Positions 24,837-35,220 of a DNA stretch of 64,000 bases are shown here, piece by piece (position 1 is the first letter of the stretch; every line of letters starts with the position of its first letter). A model generated the notes under the pieces. That model was not told the DNA's origin, made no database searches, and saw nothing but the letters and a program-made list of their open reading frames with translations. This stretch comes from Diphasiastrum complanatum. Lineage: Eukaryota > Streptophyta > Lycopodiopsida > Lycopodiales > Lycopodiaceae. The translations under genes and the position numbers were made by a program. The stretch spans positions 23,210,405-23,274,404 of the forward strand of contig CM055113.1 in NCBI GenBank assembly GCA_029204225.1, in the 5' to 3' direction.

Positions 24837-26153
24837 TGTAGCGCAGGCATCCCAAAGGGAGCCGGGAACCACGACTTAGCTTCCCAGCCTTCAACTCTTG
24901 CCATCCGAACCCACTTGACATACAAGCAGCCAACTCGCCAACAACGATCAGACTTAACCAACTTGAAGTTCCGAGGACCAACATTGAGATCCAACCTGGC
25001 GCCATGCCAGATCGGGGGTCCTGACGTGGGTGACTTCCCTCCAAGCAAGCCGCCCGACATACATCAAACTTAACCAACTCGAAGCTTCGTTACAAACGAG
25101 TAACATCCATTCCAAGCAAGCGGTCTGACTTACATCAGACTTAACCAACTGAAAGCTTTGTTACAAACGAGTAACATCCATTCCAAGCAAGCGGTCTGAC
25201 TTACATCAGACTTAACCAACTGAAAGCTTCGTCACGAGCGCTGGAAGCCAACCTGGCGCCACGCCAGACTGGACAGCCATAAACAGGTAACATCCACCCA
25301 AGCAAGCCATCCAACTCAGCCGACAGGTTAGAGCCCGTTCCCCAAGAGCTTAACCCATTCACGTTCATGCAAGGAACACTCAGAACCACAAGCCGCGACA
25401 GATATGGAAACAACCAGTTCTTGGACCAAATGGTCCCGACAGCATACCGCTGGCGCCACGGACCGAATGGTCCCGACGGCATACCGCTGGCGTCCCGGGA
25501 TACGACCCTCAGCTATGTGCCAAGTTAAAAATTTTGAAAGCGGCCTTACAACTGGCGCTTTTACCGAACACTGAAACCCAGAAGGTAATCAGAGTCAGTT
25601 TGAGGAAAATCCCACTTTATTGATAAATCTGAGAAGGTTACATTTCAAGTGTGTGACCGACCCTAGTCTCCGGGGCGCTAGCATGCCAAGGCGAGAGCCA
25701 TGACAACATTCCAGCAAGGGAGGCTGAGACTTGGTTGGAGCTCGCCCTGAGTCGCAACCCGCACTCCCCTATAGTATTGGTGTGATTCGGCACCCCCCCT
25801 CATACCAAGCACTCTACCCAAGCTGGTAAAGCACGTTTTTTCTCTCTCTAGGATTTTCTCTTTCTAGAAAGTCATTTTCTCTCTCTAGATTTTATTGATC
25901 CCCAGGCTTCCTTCAATCATGCCTAGATCGTGTGAGGTGATTGCACATCGATCTGAGCTCTCTGGACTTCGCTAGAACCGATCAAAGATTTTCAGCCATA
26001 GGAACTTGGCGCCGGCTGGATTCTGGTCACAGTGGCGCCGGGAGCGGCGCCGGCGCCGTTGGCGCCGGGAGCAGCAGGGGCGCTGCTGGCGCCGGGGACA
26101 TAGCTGGCGCCGATGGCGCCGCAAGTAAAGCTTGTAAAGGTAGCTTTACAACA
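24837..26153 (-). repeat. LTR (5' LTR in the sense of the element)
   Basis: 1,317 bp, the same length as the other LTR and identical by eye except for one transition. It carries the same 71-bp tandem units and GGCGCC cluster (about 26010-26120). Confidence 0.95.
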
Positions 26154-27041
26154 CCATAGTAGACGGCTATCCCGAGGTGCCTCAGTTAGAAAGAGCACCC
26201 GTACTTTCGTCTGAGTGGGAGGAGGTCACGAGTATTGATGACGATGATGAGTCCACTACAAGTGAAGATGAACCAGACCTGAGATCAGTACTGGATATAG
26301 AGTGGAACACTCCAGAAGAGCGGCCTCCCAAATTTCGAGACGTCGATATTTGCTTGATAAACCTAGGAACCCTAGAAGAGCCCAAGAACATCAAAATAGG
26401 TGCTTCCCTAGGCATTGGAGAAAAAGAAGAATACAAACGGCAATGTAGAAAGTACCAGCATATTTTTGCCTGGGACTACTCAGATTTGAAAAGGATTCCA
26501 CCCGATCTAGTGCCTCATACAATACCACTACCGTATCAGACCGACAGAGGGATTGGGACAACAAACTATTCTCGGCATTGTGGGCATATAATGCCACCTA
26601 TAAGACCAGTACCAACCACACGCCCTTTTTTCTAGTGTGTGGCCAAGAATGTGTACTGCTAATAGAAATAGAGCTCCCATCCTTGCGGTTTTCCATGAAG
26701 CACGACCTAGGAGAGAAAGAATCAATACGGCACCGACTAGACACTTTACAAGACCTGGACGAGTACCGAAGAGCTGCTTTAAATCACTAAGAAACCCACA
26801 AAAGACGCATGAAGGAGATTCATGATAGGAACATGCGCGATTACCAGTTCAGGCAAGGGTAGTTAGTGTTGTTCTACGATGCTAGACATGAGCTGATGCC
26901 TCAAAAGTTGGGGCCACGCTGGAACGGTCCGTATGTAATAGTGAAACTGTATGAAAATAACACAGTTAAGCTGGCAGAGTTAAACGGTAGAATTTTTAAG
27001 CACCGAACCAACATAAACAAGATAAAAGCTTACCATAGTTA
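26154..27041 (+). pseudogene. Ty3/gypsy pol, internally deleted: RT start joined to integrase C-terminus
   Basis: This continues the protease frame from 20928. An acidic linker (DDDDESTTSEDEPD) leads to the entry of reverse transcriptase (YQHIFAWDYSDLKRIPPDLVPHTIPLP). At about 26540 the sequence jumps to the integrase C-terminal part: WDNKLFSALWAYNATYKTSTNHTPFFLVCGQE, then LGPRWNGPYVI and KLAELNGRIFKHRTNINKIKAYHS, ending at TAA (27039-27041). The reverse-transcriptase catalytic core, RNase H and integrase DDE core are missing. In-frame stops at 26788 and after FRQG show further decay. The HTPFF.L..GQE motif is typical of gypsy integrases. Confidence 0.85.
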
Positions 27042-27099
27042 AAGAGAAGCCGAAGTCGCCTGTACAGTATGTAACACCTTTTCTTGTTCACCATTTCAG

Positions 27100-27938
27100 G
27101 TATCGGAGTGAATGACCTAGAAGCATCACGAATACTGGTAACACTCATAGAATCAAAAGTAGCCCTAGTGACCCTGTACATATACGCTGAACGGAAGGGT
27201 GAGAAAAACCCATACAAAGACTCATAAAATCGAGAAAAATACAAAAAGATTATTGTTGTGATACGGAACTCACCCAGGAACTTGGGACGTATACGTTGAA
27301 GGTAGACGGAGCCTGTAGACATTCGAATAGAGAAGGTGCCATAGGAGCAGTATTGCAAAAATCCCAATGGGACTGAACTAGCCAGTATAGGAGTCCTATT
27401 AGGGAAAGGATTCATGAACAACACTACCGAATACAAAGCCCTTCTAAGCGGTCTACAAATGACCATGCGAGTTGCGCAAACTATAGACAACCTCCGAATT
27501 ATGGGAGATTCACAACTCCTAATCCGAAGTATGACCGGCATATACCGACTCAAAAGTAGGACCTTACAGGTCTATGTAATTGCTATCAACGAATACACTA
27601 GAGAGTTTTCCCACATCGAATGGATGCATATTCTACGAACACAGAACCAACGTGCTAATAGTCTAGCTGCGATAGCCTATGACCATGATCATTACTGGCA
27701 ATGTGAGCTAGGAAGGGTAGTCATTTCGCCCATAACCATTGCTACAGAGCTATGGACAATCTTGAAAGCCCAAGCATGGTATGGAGTTCGGTGGATCAGA
27801 AGTTTGATAAACCAAGTAGGTCTAGAGAATCCCCAACTCATAGCCCAATTACATCAGTTAATGAGCCATGAACTATCTAGAACATGTTTTAGGTCACACC
27901 ATAGTAGCATAACCCATGGGTTAATGCACACGGCCTAA
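27100..27938 (+). pseudogene. RNase H-like ORF downstream of gypsy integrase
   Basis: The sequence shows the archaeal/plant-type RNase H pattern (RVT_3-like): a first aspartate in TLKVDGACRHSNREGAIGAVLQ, a glutamate in NNTTEYKALLSGLQMTMR, a second aspartate in IMGDSQLLIRSMTGIY, and NQRANSLAAIA where N..AD.LA is usual. The segment from 27414 to 27938 is open for 174 codons. The first part is in another frame, with a shift near 27363, so the copy is broken. It lies after the integrase stop, whereas in ordinary gypsy pol the RNase H precedes integrase. Tat-lineage plant gypsy elements are known to carry an extra RNase H of this type, but before integrase. The position here could be a lineage trait or a rearrangement. 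Confidence 0.65.
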
Positions 27939-28045
27939 GTACATAGTAAAACCCCTACCCTAGCATGAACTTGATAGATACACACGGAAGGGGAGAGGGG
28001 TGTACAACTTAAAGATTTTTTGTACATTCAACACATTGTATATTC

Positions 28046-28552
28046 ATGTACATAAATGCTAAAACACAGGTGATGGAATTTACTGCTGAAAAGAGTATGG
28101 AAGACCCACAGAGCAGTAATCAGTCCGACCAACACCATAGAAAAATGATGAGGTTCGTACTGAAGGAAGGACATAGGACCGGCATAGAAATCCAACGTCT
28201 GAAAGAAGAATTGAAAAAACAAAAGAACCTACAAATCAGAGCCACTAACGAGCTGGTTAGCACCAATAAGGAGCAAGATACCTGGAAGCAGAAGTACAAT
28301 GAACTCAAGGAGGCTAATGACAGACGACAAATAAGCCATAGGGAGGGGTATAAAGGGAAGGAAAAGATCCTAGTTAACACCAAGGTGGAACTAGCTGCAA
28401 CTGAAACTATCGTAGCCATGCTAGCTAGGCAGTTACATGAGTATAAGAAAAAAGAAGCAGCAAGAGGACCAATCAGGCCTCAGAGTTCCCGCAACCCTTT
28501 ATCCGCTTACCCTATGCATCGCAAGGAAATTCTGTCAGATAGTATGTTCTAA
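28046..28552 (+). CDS. Coiled-coil ORF 3' of the gypsy pol remnant
   Basis: An open frame of 168 codons with ATG. Residues about 30-130 are Lys/Glu/Gln-rich with heptad-like spacing (IEIQRLKEELKKQKNL, WKQKYNELKEANDR, LARQLHEYKKKEA), predicting a long coiled coil; the C-terminus is basic and Pro-rich. There is no zinc knuckle, protease or membrane segment. It follows the RNase H-like ORF on the same strand by about 110 bp and precedes another open frame by 36 bp, so the three look like a set of extra 3' ORFs of the gypsy element. Function unknown; a structural or accessory role is only a guess. Confidence 0.45.
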   Translation: MYINAKTQVMEFTAEKSMEDPQSSNQSDQHHRKMMRFVLKEGHRTGIEIQRLKEELKKQKNLQIRATNELVSTNKEQDTWKQKYNELKEANDRRQISHREGYKGKEKILVNTKVELAATETIVAMLARQLHEYKKKEAARGPIRPQSSRNPLSAYPMHRKEILSDSMF

Positions 28553-28588
28553 AAAAACTTTGATGCCTACAGTTTATATCTACCGCCC

Positions 28589-29074
28589 ATGGAGTTTCTG
28601 CTAGATGTCCAAGTTTTTGAGCTACGACCATCCACGAGTTCCGCCCTCAGATTCACATGGCCACTCATCCCAGGTAGTTTTGAAAACTACAAAGATTCAT
28701 GCGAGAGCTTATGTAGGTTCTCAGTTGTTGCCGCGCACCAGAAAGATGATATCATTAGATTGGTCGGCCACTATGTCTACTGCCTGCAGAATTGGTTACT
28801 ACAACCTTGGGGTGCTAAGACTAAACCCACTAGGATTCACCTTACCAAATGGTGGTACAACCCCAGTGAGTCCATGGAGTCAGGAGCAGACCTAGCATTG
28901 TACCTGCGGATGCAAGACAGAACTTCCAGGGAACGCAAAACCCTAAATGAGATGTTTTATTTTAAGTTCCTGGAAGGTGCCGATCCAGCCCTTGTGGATG
29001 TGACAGAAGTGGACCCCAATTACACCGGGAAGTTGAAAAACCAACGAACAGAAATGTGCAGAAATGCATTGTAA
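28589..29074 (+). CDS. Unknown ORF, last of the gypsy-associated 3' ORFs
   Basis: An intact 161-codon frame, with 36 bp between the upstream stop and its ATG. The protein is rich in aromatics (FTWPLIPGSFENYKDS, YVYCLQNWLLQPWGAK, IHLTKWWYNPSESMES) and then charged (RMQDRTSRERKTLNEMFYFKFLEG). It has no signal peptide and no clear membrane span, so a classical envelope-like product is not supported. I do not recognise the family. That it is open while the upstream pol is badly decayed is notable. It could be a retroelement accessory protein, a captured host exon or chance. Confidence 0.45.
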   Translation: MEFLLDVQVFELRPSTSSALRFTWPLIPGSFENYKDSCESLCRFSVVAAHQKDDIIRLVGHYVYCLQNWLLQPWGAKTKPTRIHLTKWWYNPSESMESGADLALYLRMQDRTSRERKTLNEMFYFKFLEGADPALVDVTEVDPNYTGKLKNQRTEMCRNAL

Positions 29075-29302
29075 CCACCCACCTCACTATTATGCATTAT
29101 ACACTAGACACGATATGGTGAGCATCTGTTGCAAGTCTCAGTTTTCTATGCATACATATTTATTGCATCTCTATAAAAACTCTGAGCTGCATTTGGGCAT
29201 TTGCTAACTTCTATGGGCATAAATGACTGTATAGACACATAGTTGAGGGGGGGTTGAGAGAGGAAAAAGTGAGAACAAAAACAGTGCAGTGGGGTGGGGA
29301 GT

Positions 29303-29329
29303 GACTCCATCGCCCAATGGGTAAGGCAC
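29303..29329 (+). ncRNA. tRNA-Arg-like 5' half (possible SINE head)
   Basis: GACTCCATCGCCCAATGG followed by GTAAGGCAC closely resembles the acceptor stem, D-arm and A-box of a plant tRNA-Arg. No anticodon arm or B-box follows; the next bases are A-rich and TA repeats. This fits a truncated tRNA-derived fragment rather than a working tRNA gene. Confidence 0.4.
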
Positions 29330-31270
29330 AAAAAATATATATATATATAAAAAAAAAAAAAAAAAAGACAAACAGAAAAAGAGAGAGAAAGAAAGACTGA
29401 GAGAAAAGTAAGAGAAAAGTAAGAGAAAAAAGAAAAAGACTTCAACTGTATGTATCAGATCTCGAACCAATTTGTGAGGATGAGTGACGCCTCGCACATC
29501 CATAAGAGGTGAGGATGATTTTCCTAATTGATTCCATAGACTAGCGGAAAACCAGTACTTCCTATCATGTTGTGTATTGGATCTTAGGACAGTAAGTTGT
29601 CCTACATGGACTACTGTCAGAATATAGGGCTTGAGAGAAGAGTCAGTACAGAGAGGAGACTAGATGGTTATTCTCTGCTTAATCAGTTCTTAGAGAGTAT
29701 AAGTTGAATGTCTAAACAAAAAAAGAATTGGTAATCACCAGTCTGGACCGGTTTCAAAGTTGGGGCATCAAAGCCTCATTGCGTATGCAATCACACACAC
29801 ATCAATGACACGGTGTTAGACACAACACTGATGACTTGCATCCATATCATCCCATCTCCAATCCTGAGATTTGCATTTGCATATCCCTCCATGCATGGGT
29901 CCGAAAGTGGGCATTGCCTTACATCTGATGGAATTGGGAGCATTTGCCATGTAGGTCACAGGTGGGTTTTTGCAGGTATGAAGACACCAAATTGTTCAAA
30001 GATGTTGTGGTTAAATCCAATCCGGTTGCAGGTGGATGCTAAGGGCTAAATCGATGGCCTTTGGGTAAGAAGCTGTTGAAGACATCCTATCAACTCATTG
30101 TGGTTAGCATCACCTAGCAAGGGTGTTGAGCCCACTAAACTTGATCCACCACCAGGAGCTAGTCTGCAAAACCAGAGACTCTGGGTCCGCCGTATGGGGA
30201 CCATACTACCCAGTGGTAGTCGCCAATGTTAGCCGATATTTTCGCACGGAAAATCGGGCTAATATTGAAGTTTAAGTTCGCAATAATTGAAAAACCGGCA
30301 TGTAAAACCTGGTTATTAGAGAAAAATCGGCACAAATTTGCCTTATAACTGGGTCCTAGCCCACCCTAAAGTGGCTAGACACAGTTTAAAAGTAAGAAAC
30401 TGACTTTCGAAAAAATCATCAAAAATATTTTGTGGCCAAGTTTTGTAAGACCAAGCCAAAAGTACCAATCCACCTAGAATTGGGTCCCAGCCCGAGGCTA
30501 GAGCAAATTTTGCGGCCTTAGAAATGGCCGGTAAATATTTGATGGCTTCTCAAAAAAATGGCCAGCTGTAAAAAAATAGTCGATATGACCATGTTAAAAT
30601 CCCACCATGTACTGAGTCCATTTTTACTAATATATGATCACTCAGTGTATTTTTCAGGGAAACGGTGTTGTCGTGGGAGCCCTGGTCATGAATGCCGGAA
30701 AAGTCAACCACAAAAGAAAAAACCGAGAAAGAAAAGTTTCGGGTAAAAACAAGACCGGGAAATATGGATTCAGTGTCAAGGAGTAACAGAAACCCTAACG
30801 GCAAAGTTTGGGCAAAGTTACGGACAATTAACGAAATGTGTGGTCCAAGTGGTTACCCAACAGGCCAAAAACCCAAACAAATGAGCAGTAGGCGCACGAC
30901 CCTTGAAAAATCGAAGGAAGGCCGAAAACATAGGTACCCAAAGAAAATCGAAGGCCGCCTACTAAAAATAGGGGTTGAAAAAGTTGGATATTAAATGCCA
31001 AAACACCTTGGAGGCTAAAAAATTTGGGAGGTACACCCACTAGCCATTGACATTTTGGGCTTCTAGGGTGTACAAAAGGGAAAACTTGAATGGCCTCCCT
31101 AGCCTTTGACAAACATGGCATCTTGGCTAGTTTTGGAAGAGGGCCTTGAATGCACCACTTCCTCACTCTCTTATGGAGGCCACTAGGTGTACTATCAAAT
31201 GGGTTGAGGACAAATGACAAAGAGGGCTTGAAGGGCATGAAAATTGGCAAAGCCTCATTTTGAAGGGGGA
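29330..31270. other. Decayed retroelement 3' region, unassigned
   Basis: Probable 3' untranslated or LTR sequence of the gypsy element and older repeats. A purine-rich AGGGGGGGTTGAGAGAGG-like run just upstream (near 29245) may be a polypurine tract. A Lys-rich open frame at 30692-30994 has no recognisable domain. Repeated GGGTCC.AGCCC words occur at 30345 and 30484. Confidence 0.3.
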
Positions 31271-31450
31271 CACGTGGGATTTCCTATAAAAAGGAGCCAA
31301 CTCTTTGTATTTGTTGTTAGTGCTTTTGGATGTTGGTGCTTTTGTTGTTAGTGCTTTTGGATGTTAGTGCTTTTGTTGTTAGTGCTTTTGGATGTTAGTG
31401 TATTTGGATGTTAGAGCTTTTGGAAGTTAGTACTTTTGTGAGTTAGTATT
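31271..31450 (+). repeat. TATA-box region followed by a 15-34 bp tandem array
   Basis: A CTATAAAAAGGAGCC promoter-like box lies near 31284. About 20 bp later an array begins with repeated GTTAGTGCTTTTGGAT words (around eight copies, partly as a higher-order unit with GTTGTTAGTGC). The TATA box plus array resembles the transcription start of an LTR. Confidence 0.6.
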
Positions 31451-34319
31451 TTTGGATCCTCGTTGTCTTGCCTCATATGAGTGGAGAGCTTTGTGAGAAT
31501 GTTTGTCTTGTAGTGTTCCCATGCTAGTTTGATTCAAAGGTGGAATGCTTGATTGAGATTGGTTGTGGGATGTTGGGAGGCTTGCCCTCTTGATTGATTG
31601 GTTGGTTATGCTAGGGTTTTGCAAATGATTGAGTGAGTGAAAGGGTTTCAATGGTTGTATTCAAGAGTTGGTTGAATGATTGGCTGGAAGTGGTTGTTAG
31701 ATGTTTTGTTCTTGAGCTACTTTGTGAGGTGATGGCATTACTACCTTGTCGGAGGATAGGATGTGTTGAGAGTTGGAGGTTTGCAACGTAAAGAAAGTTT
31801 AGTACTCGCCTTTGTGGTTGAAGCTCATTCGTTAAAGGTTGATTGATCTAAGTGAGAGGTGATTGGCTTTGCTTGGTTGAATGCTAGTAGGAGAGTTTCG
31901 GGTTGCAATTACTTGTTTGTGAAGTAATATTTGAGAGTTAATTTTCGTTCCAATTGGTTGGGAGTAATTGCATGACTGGTTAATTGCAAGTACAGTTGAT
32001 GTTGTTCGGAATTTCGTTTAGTAGTGATCAACTAAGCAAATAGTCTGAGTCTCTTTGCTGCAACAACCATGCTCTCACAAGAAGGTTGATCCTACGACAA
32101 GTATGATTCCTAAACTGCATTCGTAAGAGGATTTGGAGCGTATTGGTGCTGTCTACAACTCGATGGACCTGGTGCTCCATCACTGGCCTTGCAATTGCAT
32201 CCTCTGTGATCCGTAACAATTGATTGCAACTCTAGTTCGCTGCCCACAACCTGATAAATGCTTGTGTGTTTGCTTGCAGCCTGCTTATCTCCCTCTGTGG
32301 CCCTCGCTTCCTGTTCCTCTGCTCGCTACCTTGCTGCGGATCTCTGGAGGGCGCTGGTTGCCTGCAGCTCTTCGCTGCCTCGCCTACTGGCCCTGTACCA
32401 CCTGTCAGCGGCCCATAGACCCTCGCTGGACCTGTTCTAGGCCTGCCTGCGGCCAGAAAGCCCTGTTGCGGCCCTGTACCACCTACCTGCGGCCCTCTGT
32501 CAGCCTGCCTGGGTTTTCCAGAGCAGGGTGCGACCTCCTACCATTGCCATCTACCTGTGTGTGGTATACTGAGATCCATTTGTTGTCTGTCATGAGGCCC
32601 TATGGTTTGCTGGACCTGCCTGCGGCCTGCCACAGAAGTTCCATCATAGTCTACAGTCGAAATTCAGCATTTTGTGGCCTCTGATACCTGCCCACAGTCG
32701 CATACAAGCTGTTTGCGGCCTCCAAACCCTACCTGTGATCTGCAAAGCCTGTCACCGGCCTATTACACCTATTTATGGGCTGTACCAGCCTGTCTGCGGC
32801 TACACAGTCTATCTGAGGCCTGGTTACAGCCTGTCTGCAGCCTACTTGCTATGTTTGTGACATGTTTGAGGTGCTACAGTTCTGAATCAGATCAATTGCG
32901 GCTTCCCCATCGATGTTTACAGTGAAAAATCAGGCCCAAAGCCTATCGACGACCTCAAAACCCTGTTTGCGCCCTGTCTTTTTCATTTGAGGCAAAATCA
33001 GACCTGCTGCAGCCTCTGATCGCTGCCCACAGCCAAAAATCAGATCTACGGTCACCGACCGACTGTGACAAATCAAGTGCCAAAGTAGCAAACAGAATGC
33101 GACATGGAGTTTTAAAAGCGTCATTCATGACTAGTTGGGTTCTTGCGGCAAACTGGCTACCTAACTATACACTAAGGTATGGTTTTACTTCACCTCGGTC
33201 ATTTTTTTTTATATAGACTTTATTTCTGTACTTACTTGCTTTCCGTAGGAATACGTGCGCTTAAAGTCCTTACTTGCATTTGGCTATTGAGTGAATGGTT
33301 TGTGTAGGATGCTGAGAAATCATTTTGTATTGTGGTTAGAATTGTTACAAGAATCATAGTTGTAGCATACTAGTACTGTGTGATGTGTTTGATACTTTAG
33401 AACTTAATCATTTCAATGATTTCGCATCTGCCATGTCCCTACCATGACATAATCATTTGTGAGTCTCTTCTTGAAAGAGTGGAAATTGAAGTGTCATGTC
33501 TGTGTGTAAAGTGTCGGTTTTTCGTAGCCTTTGTCATTCCAAATTAAGTGACAGTTTCGTTTTCACATGTATCTGTATTATGAGCACCGGACTATTCTTG
33601 TGGGTTAGAATTTGGAAGGTGAGCTTATATTCTATCAAAGTAGGGAAACAGTTTTCTAATATGTGATAACTGAATTGTTGTATGCCGTGACTAGAATACC
33701 AGGAGCCTTAGCATTTTTTACCTTTGTCGTTCTTCGTCAGTATTCAAAAAAACTTACTACATACTCTAGTAGAGGAGGCAATTGATTTCTGATAGTATGC
33801 ATCAGTATTATAAAACTAGCATTTTTTACTGTTAGAGCAGTTGTGTATTGCAGTTCGGTAGCATGAGAAAATGTTTTTCTTCATAGTAAATGCATTTGGT
33901 TGTTGGTCGGTCTATAAACTAGTTGACATACAACATTATTGATAATTTGTGAGAATCGTCAAGTTGGAATCGTTTGTTTGTCATTTATGAAGCGTATCAA
34001 CGGGATCCGACCTCTGTGAAACACCTGAGCGGGTCGTCCACCAGCCGCGGTTGAAAAACACCACCTTGGTTAAAGCGTCACACTAGTCACACCCACCGTC
34101 GGTATTGTCTAGCGAAGTACCTAAACCCGACGGTCGGCGAAAATACCGCCGCTTAGCAAACAAAGCGGTGTGTATAACTTGCACCCCACGAGCACATCAT
34201 AGACAATAAATCGCTTTCAAGCCCATGTAAGATTTTTTCTAACTATAAGCCGAATTCAATGGGGAAAGAGACATTAGCGAATTAGCGATCATAAGTTTTT
34301 ACAGAACCATAACCCTAGA
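31451..34319. repeat. Unassigned repeat-derived stretch with a CTGCGGCC-word array
   Basis: From about 32270 to 32850 the sequence is a degenerate array of CCTG(C/T)CTGCGGCC-like words interspersed with CTGTACCACC. The long frames across it are low-complexity artefacts. The remainder (32900-34320) is AT-rich with no recognised domain. A GC-rich patch at 34010-34180 has dyads but no gene. Confidence 0.4.
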
Positions 34320-34399
34320 AAGCTAGTGAATCATTGCACCAAAAGTGCTAGCACCCTCTCCTTGCAACCGTATCTCTGAGAGCCTGAAAAACTCTCATC

Positions 34400-34990
34400 G
34401 GTTGGGGAGCACGGGGCAATAGAGAGGCCATCAGGGTTGGAAGTGGCAAATCCTCTGTTGCTCACATAGGGCATAACCACCATCAGTAGTGGGGCCCCTT
34501 GACCCTTTGAGGACTTTTCGGCTGGACCAATCCCTTTCCGAAAAAGGCCCTATAGGATGTAGGTAGAGACTTCATGAAGTACATCAGCTGTTGTGGTGCT
34601 GGGACCTAGTGGTCTTGTCCAGATGCAGCAAGTTGAGTGAAGATCTACTCAGTATGATCTTCTCAACATGCTGATCCAACTGGTTGCCATCCCATCATGT
34701 GGATTGCAGCTGATTGTGAAGATGCATCACTGAAGTGATAGTCCTCACTTCGTACTTCTATTTTAATCTTTTCCATGCTGCATGGCTGCTTTCGCAGTCT
34801 TCAATTTGCATGAGTAGATCTTCATTGATGGACGAAACGATGATCGCCATTGCACGCTCATCCTTTCTGATCCATTCAACTCTCCTCGGGTATCCCTTTG
34901 GAGGCTGCACCTTTGAAAGTTCGGTCACCGACCGCATGCCTTCACCCTTCAGAAGTGTTTTGATTTTGAATTTCCATATCCTGTAAAATG
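34400..34990 (-). pseudogene. Ty1/copia gag (UBN2-type) fragment
   Basis: The minus strand reads YRIWKFKIKTLLKGEGM and then IRKDERAMAIIVSSINEDLL and CESSHAAWKRL, the usual start of a copia Gag (W-x-x-K-x-x-x-L, then A...I..S....L). It decays with stops beyond about 34650. It is truncated near 34990 and joined to an oppositely oriented gypsy integrase fragment. Confidence 0.6.
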
Positions 34991-35039
34991 TACTAAGTGC
35001 CAGTTAAATAAAGCAGAGAGGCTAAAAGGTAGTGGCCTG

Positions 35040-35220
35040 TTACATCCTTTAGATATTCCTAAAAGGAAGTGAGAAAGTATATCTATGGATTTTGTGGTCG
35101 GGCTTCCACGTATAGGGAAGGGCCACGAATCGGTTTGGGTCATTGTTGACAGACTTACGAAGTTTGCTCAATTTATCCCAACGAAAACTACTATTAAAGC
35201 TTCAAAACTAGCTCAATTTT
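35040..35220 (+). pseudogene. Ty3/gypsy integrase fragment
   Basis: The plus strand reads ISMDFVVGLPRIGKGHESVWVIVDRLTKFAQFIPTKTT, the first catalytic-Asp block of a gypsy integrase (M-D-F..GLP and V-D-R-x-T-K). It is cut at about 35220 by repeated TTCGTTTTG sequence. Confidence 0.75.

Larger units (their letters stand above)
20929..26153 (-). mobile_element. Young non-autonomous LTR retrotransposon (LARD-like), 5,225 bp
   Basis: Two direct repeats of identical length (20929-22245 and 24837-26153, 1,317 bp each) start TG and end CA and are flanked by CCATA duplications. By eye only one base differs between them (near 21369 and 25277). The minus strand is the sense strand. The tRNA-Met primer-binding site TGGTATCAGAGCC lies just inside the upper LTR (complement at 24822-24834), and a purine-rich tract lies just inside the lower LTR (complement at 22246-22259). 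The 2,591-bp interior has only short frames and no protease, integrase or reverse transcriptase, so it depends on proteins supplied in trans. It is inserted in the protease region of a gypsy element. The near-identical LTRs imply recent insertion. Confidence 0.93.

Noticed and set aside
28605-28895. Alternative 96-codon frame overlapping the unknown ORF
   Set aside because: Shorter, in another phase of the longer intact frame 28589-29074, and without a recognisable motif.
30660-30750. Possible retroviral-type zinc knuckle (CCRGSPGHECRK)
   Set aside because: Cysteine/histidine spacing does not fit C-x2-C-x4-H-x4-C, and no gag sequence is adjacent.
32220-32684. 154-codon Cys/Pro/Leu-rich frame
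   Set aside because: Follows the degenerate CTGCGGCC-word array; low-complexity translation, no family.
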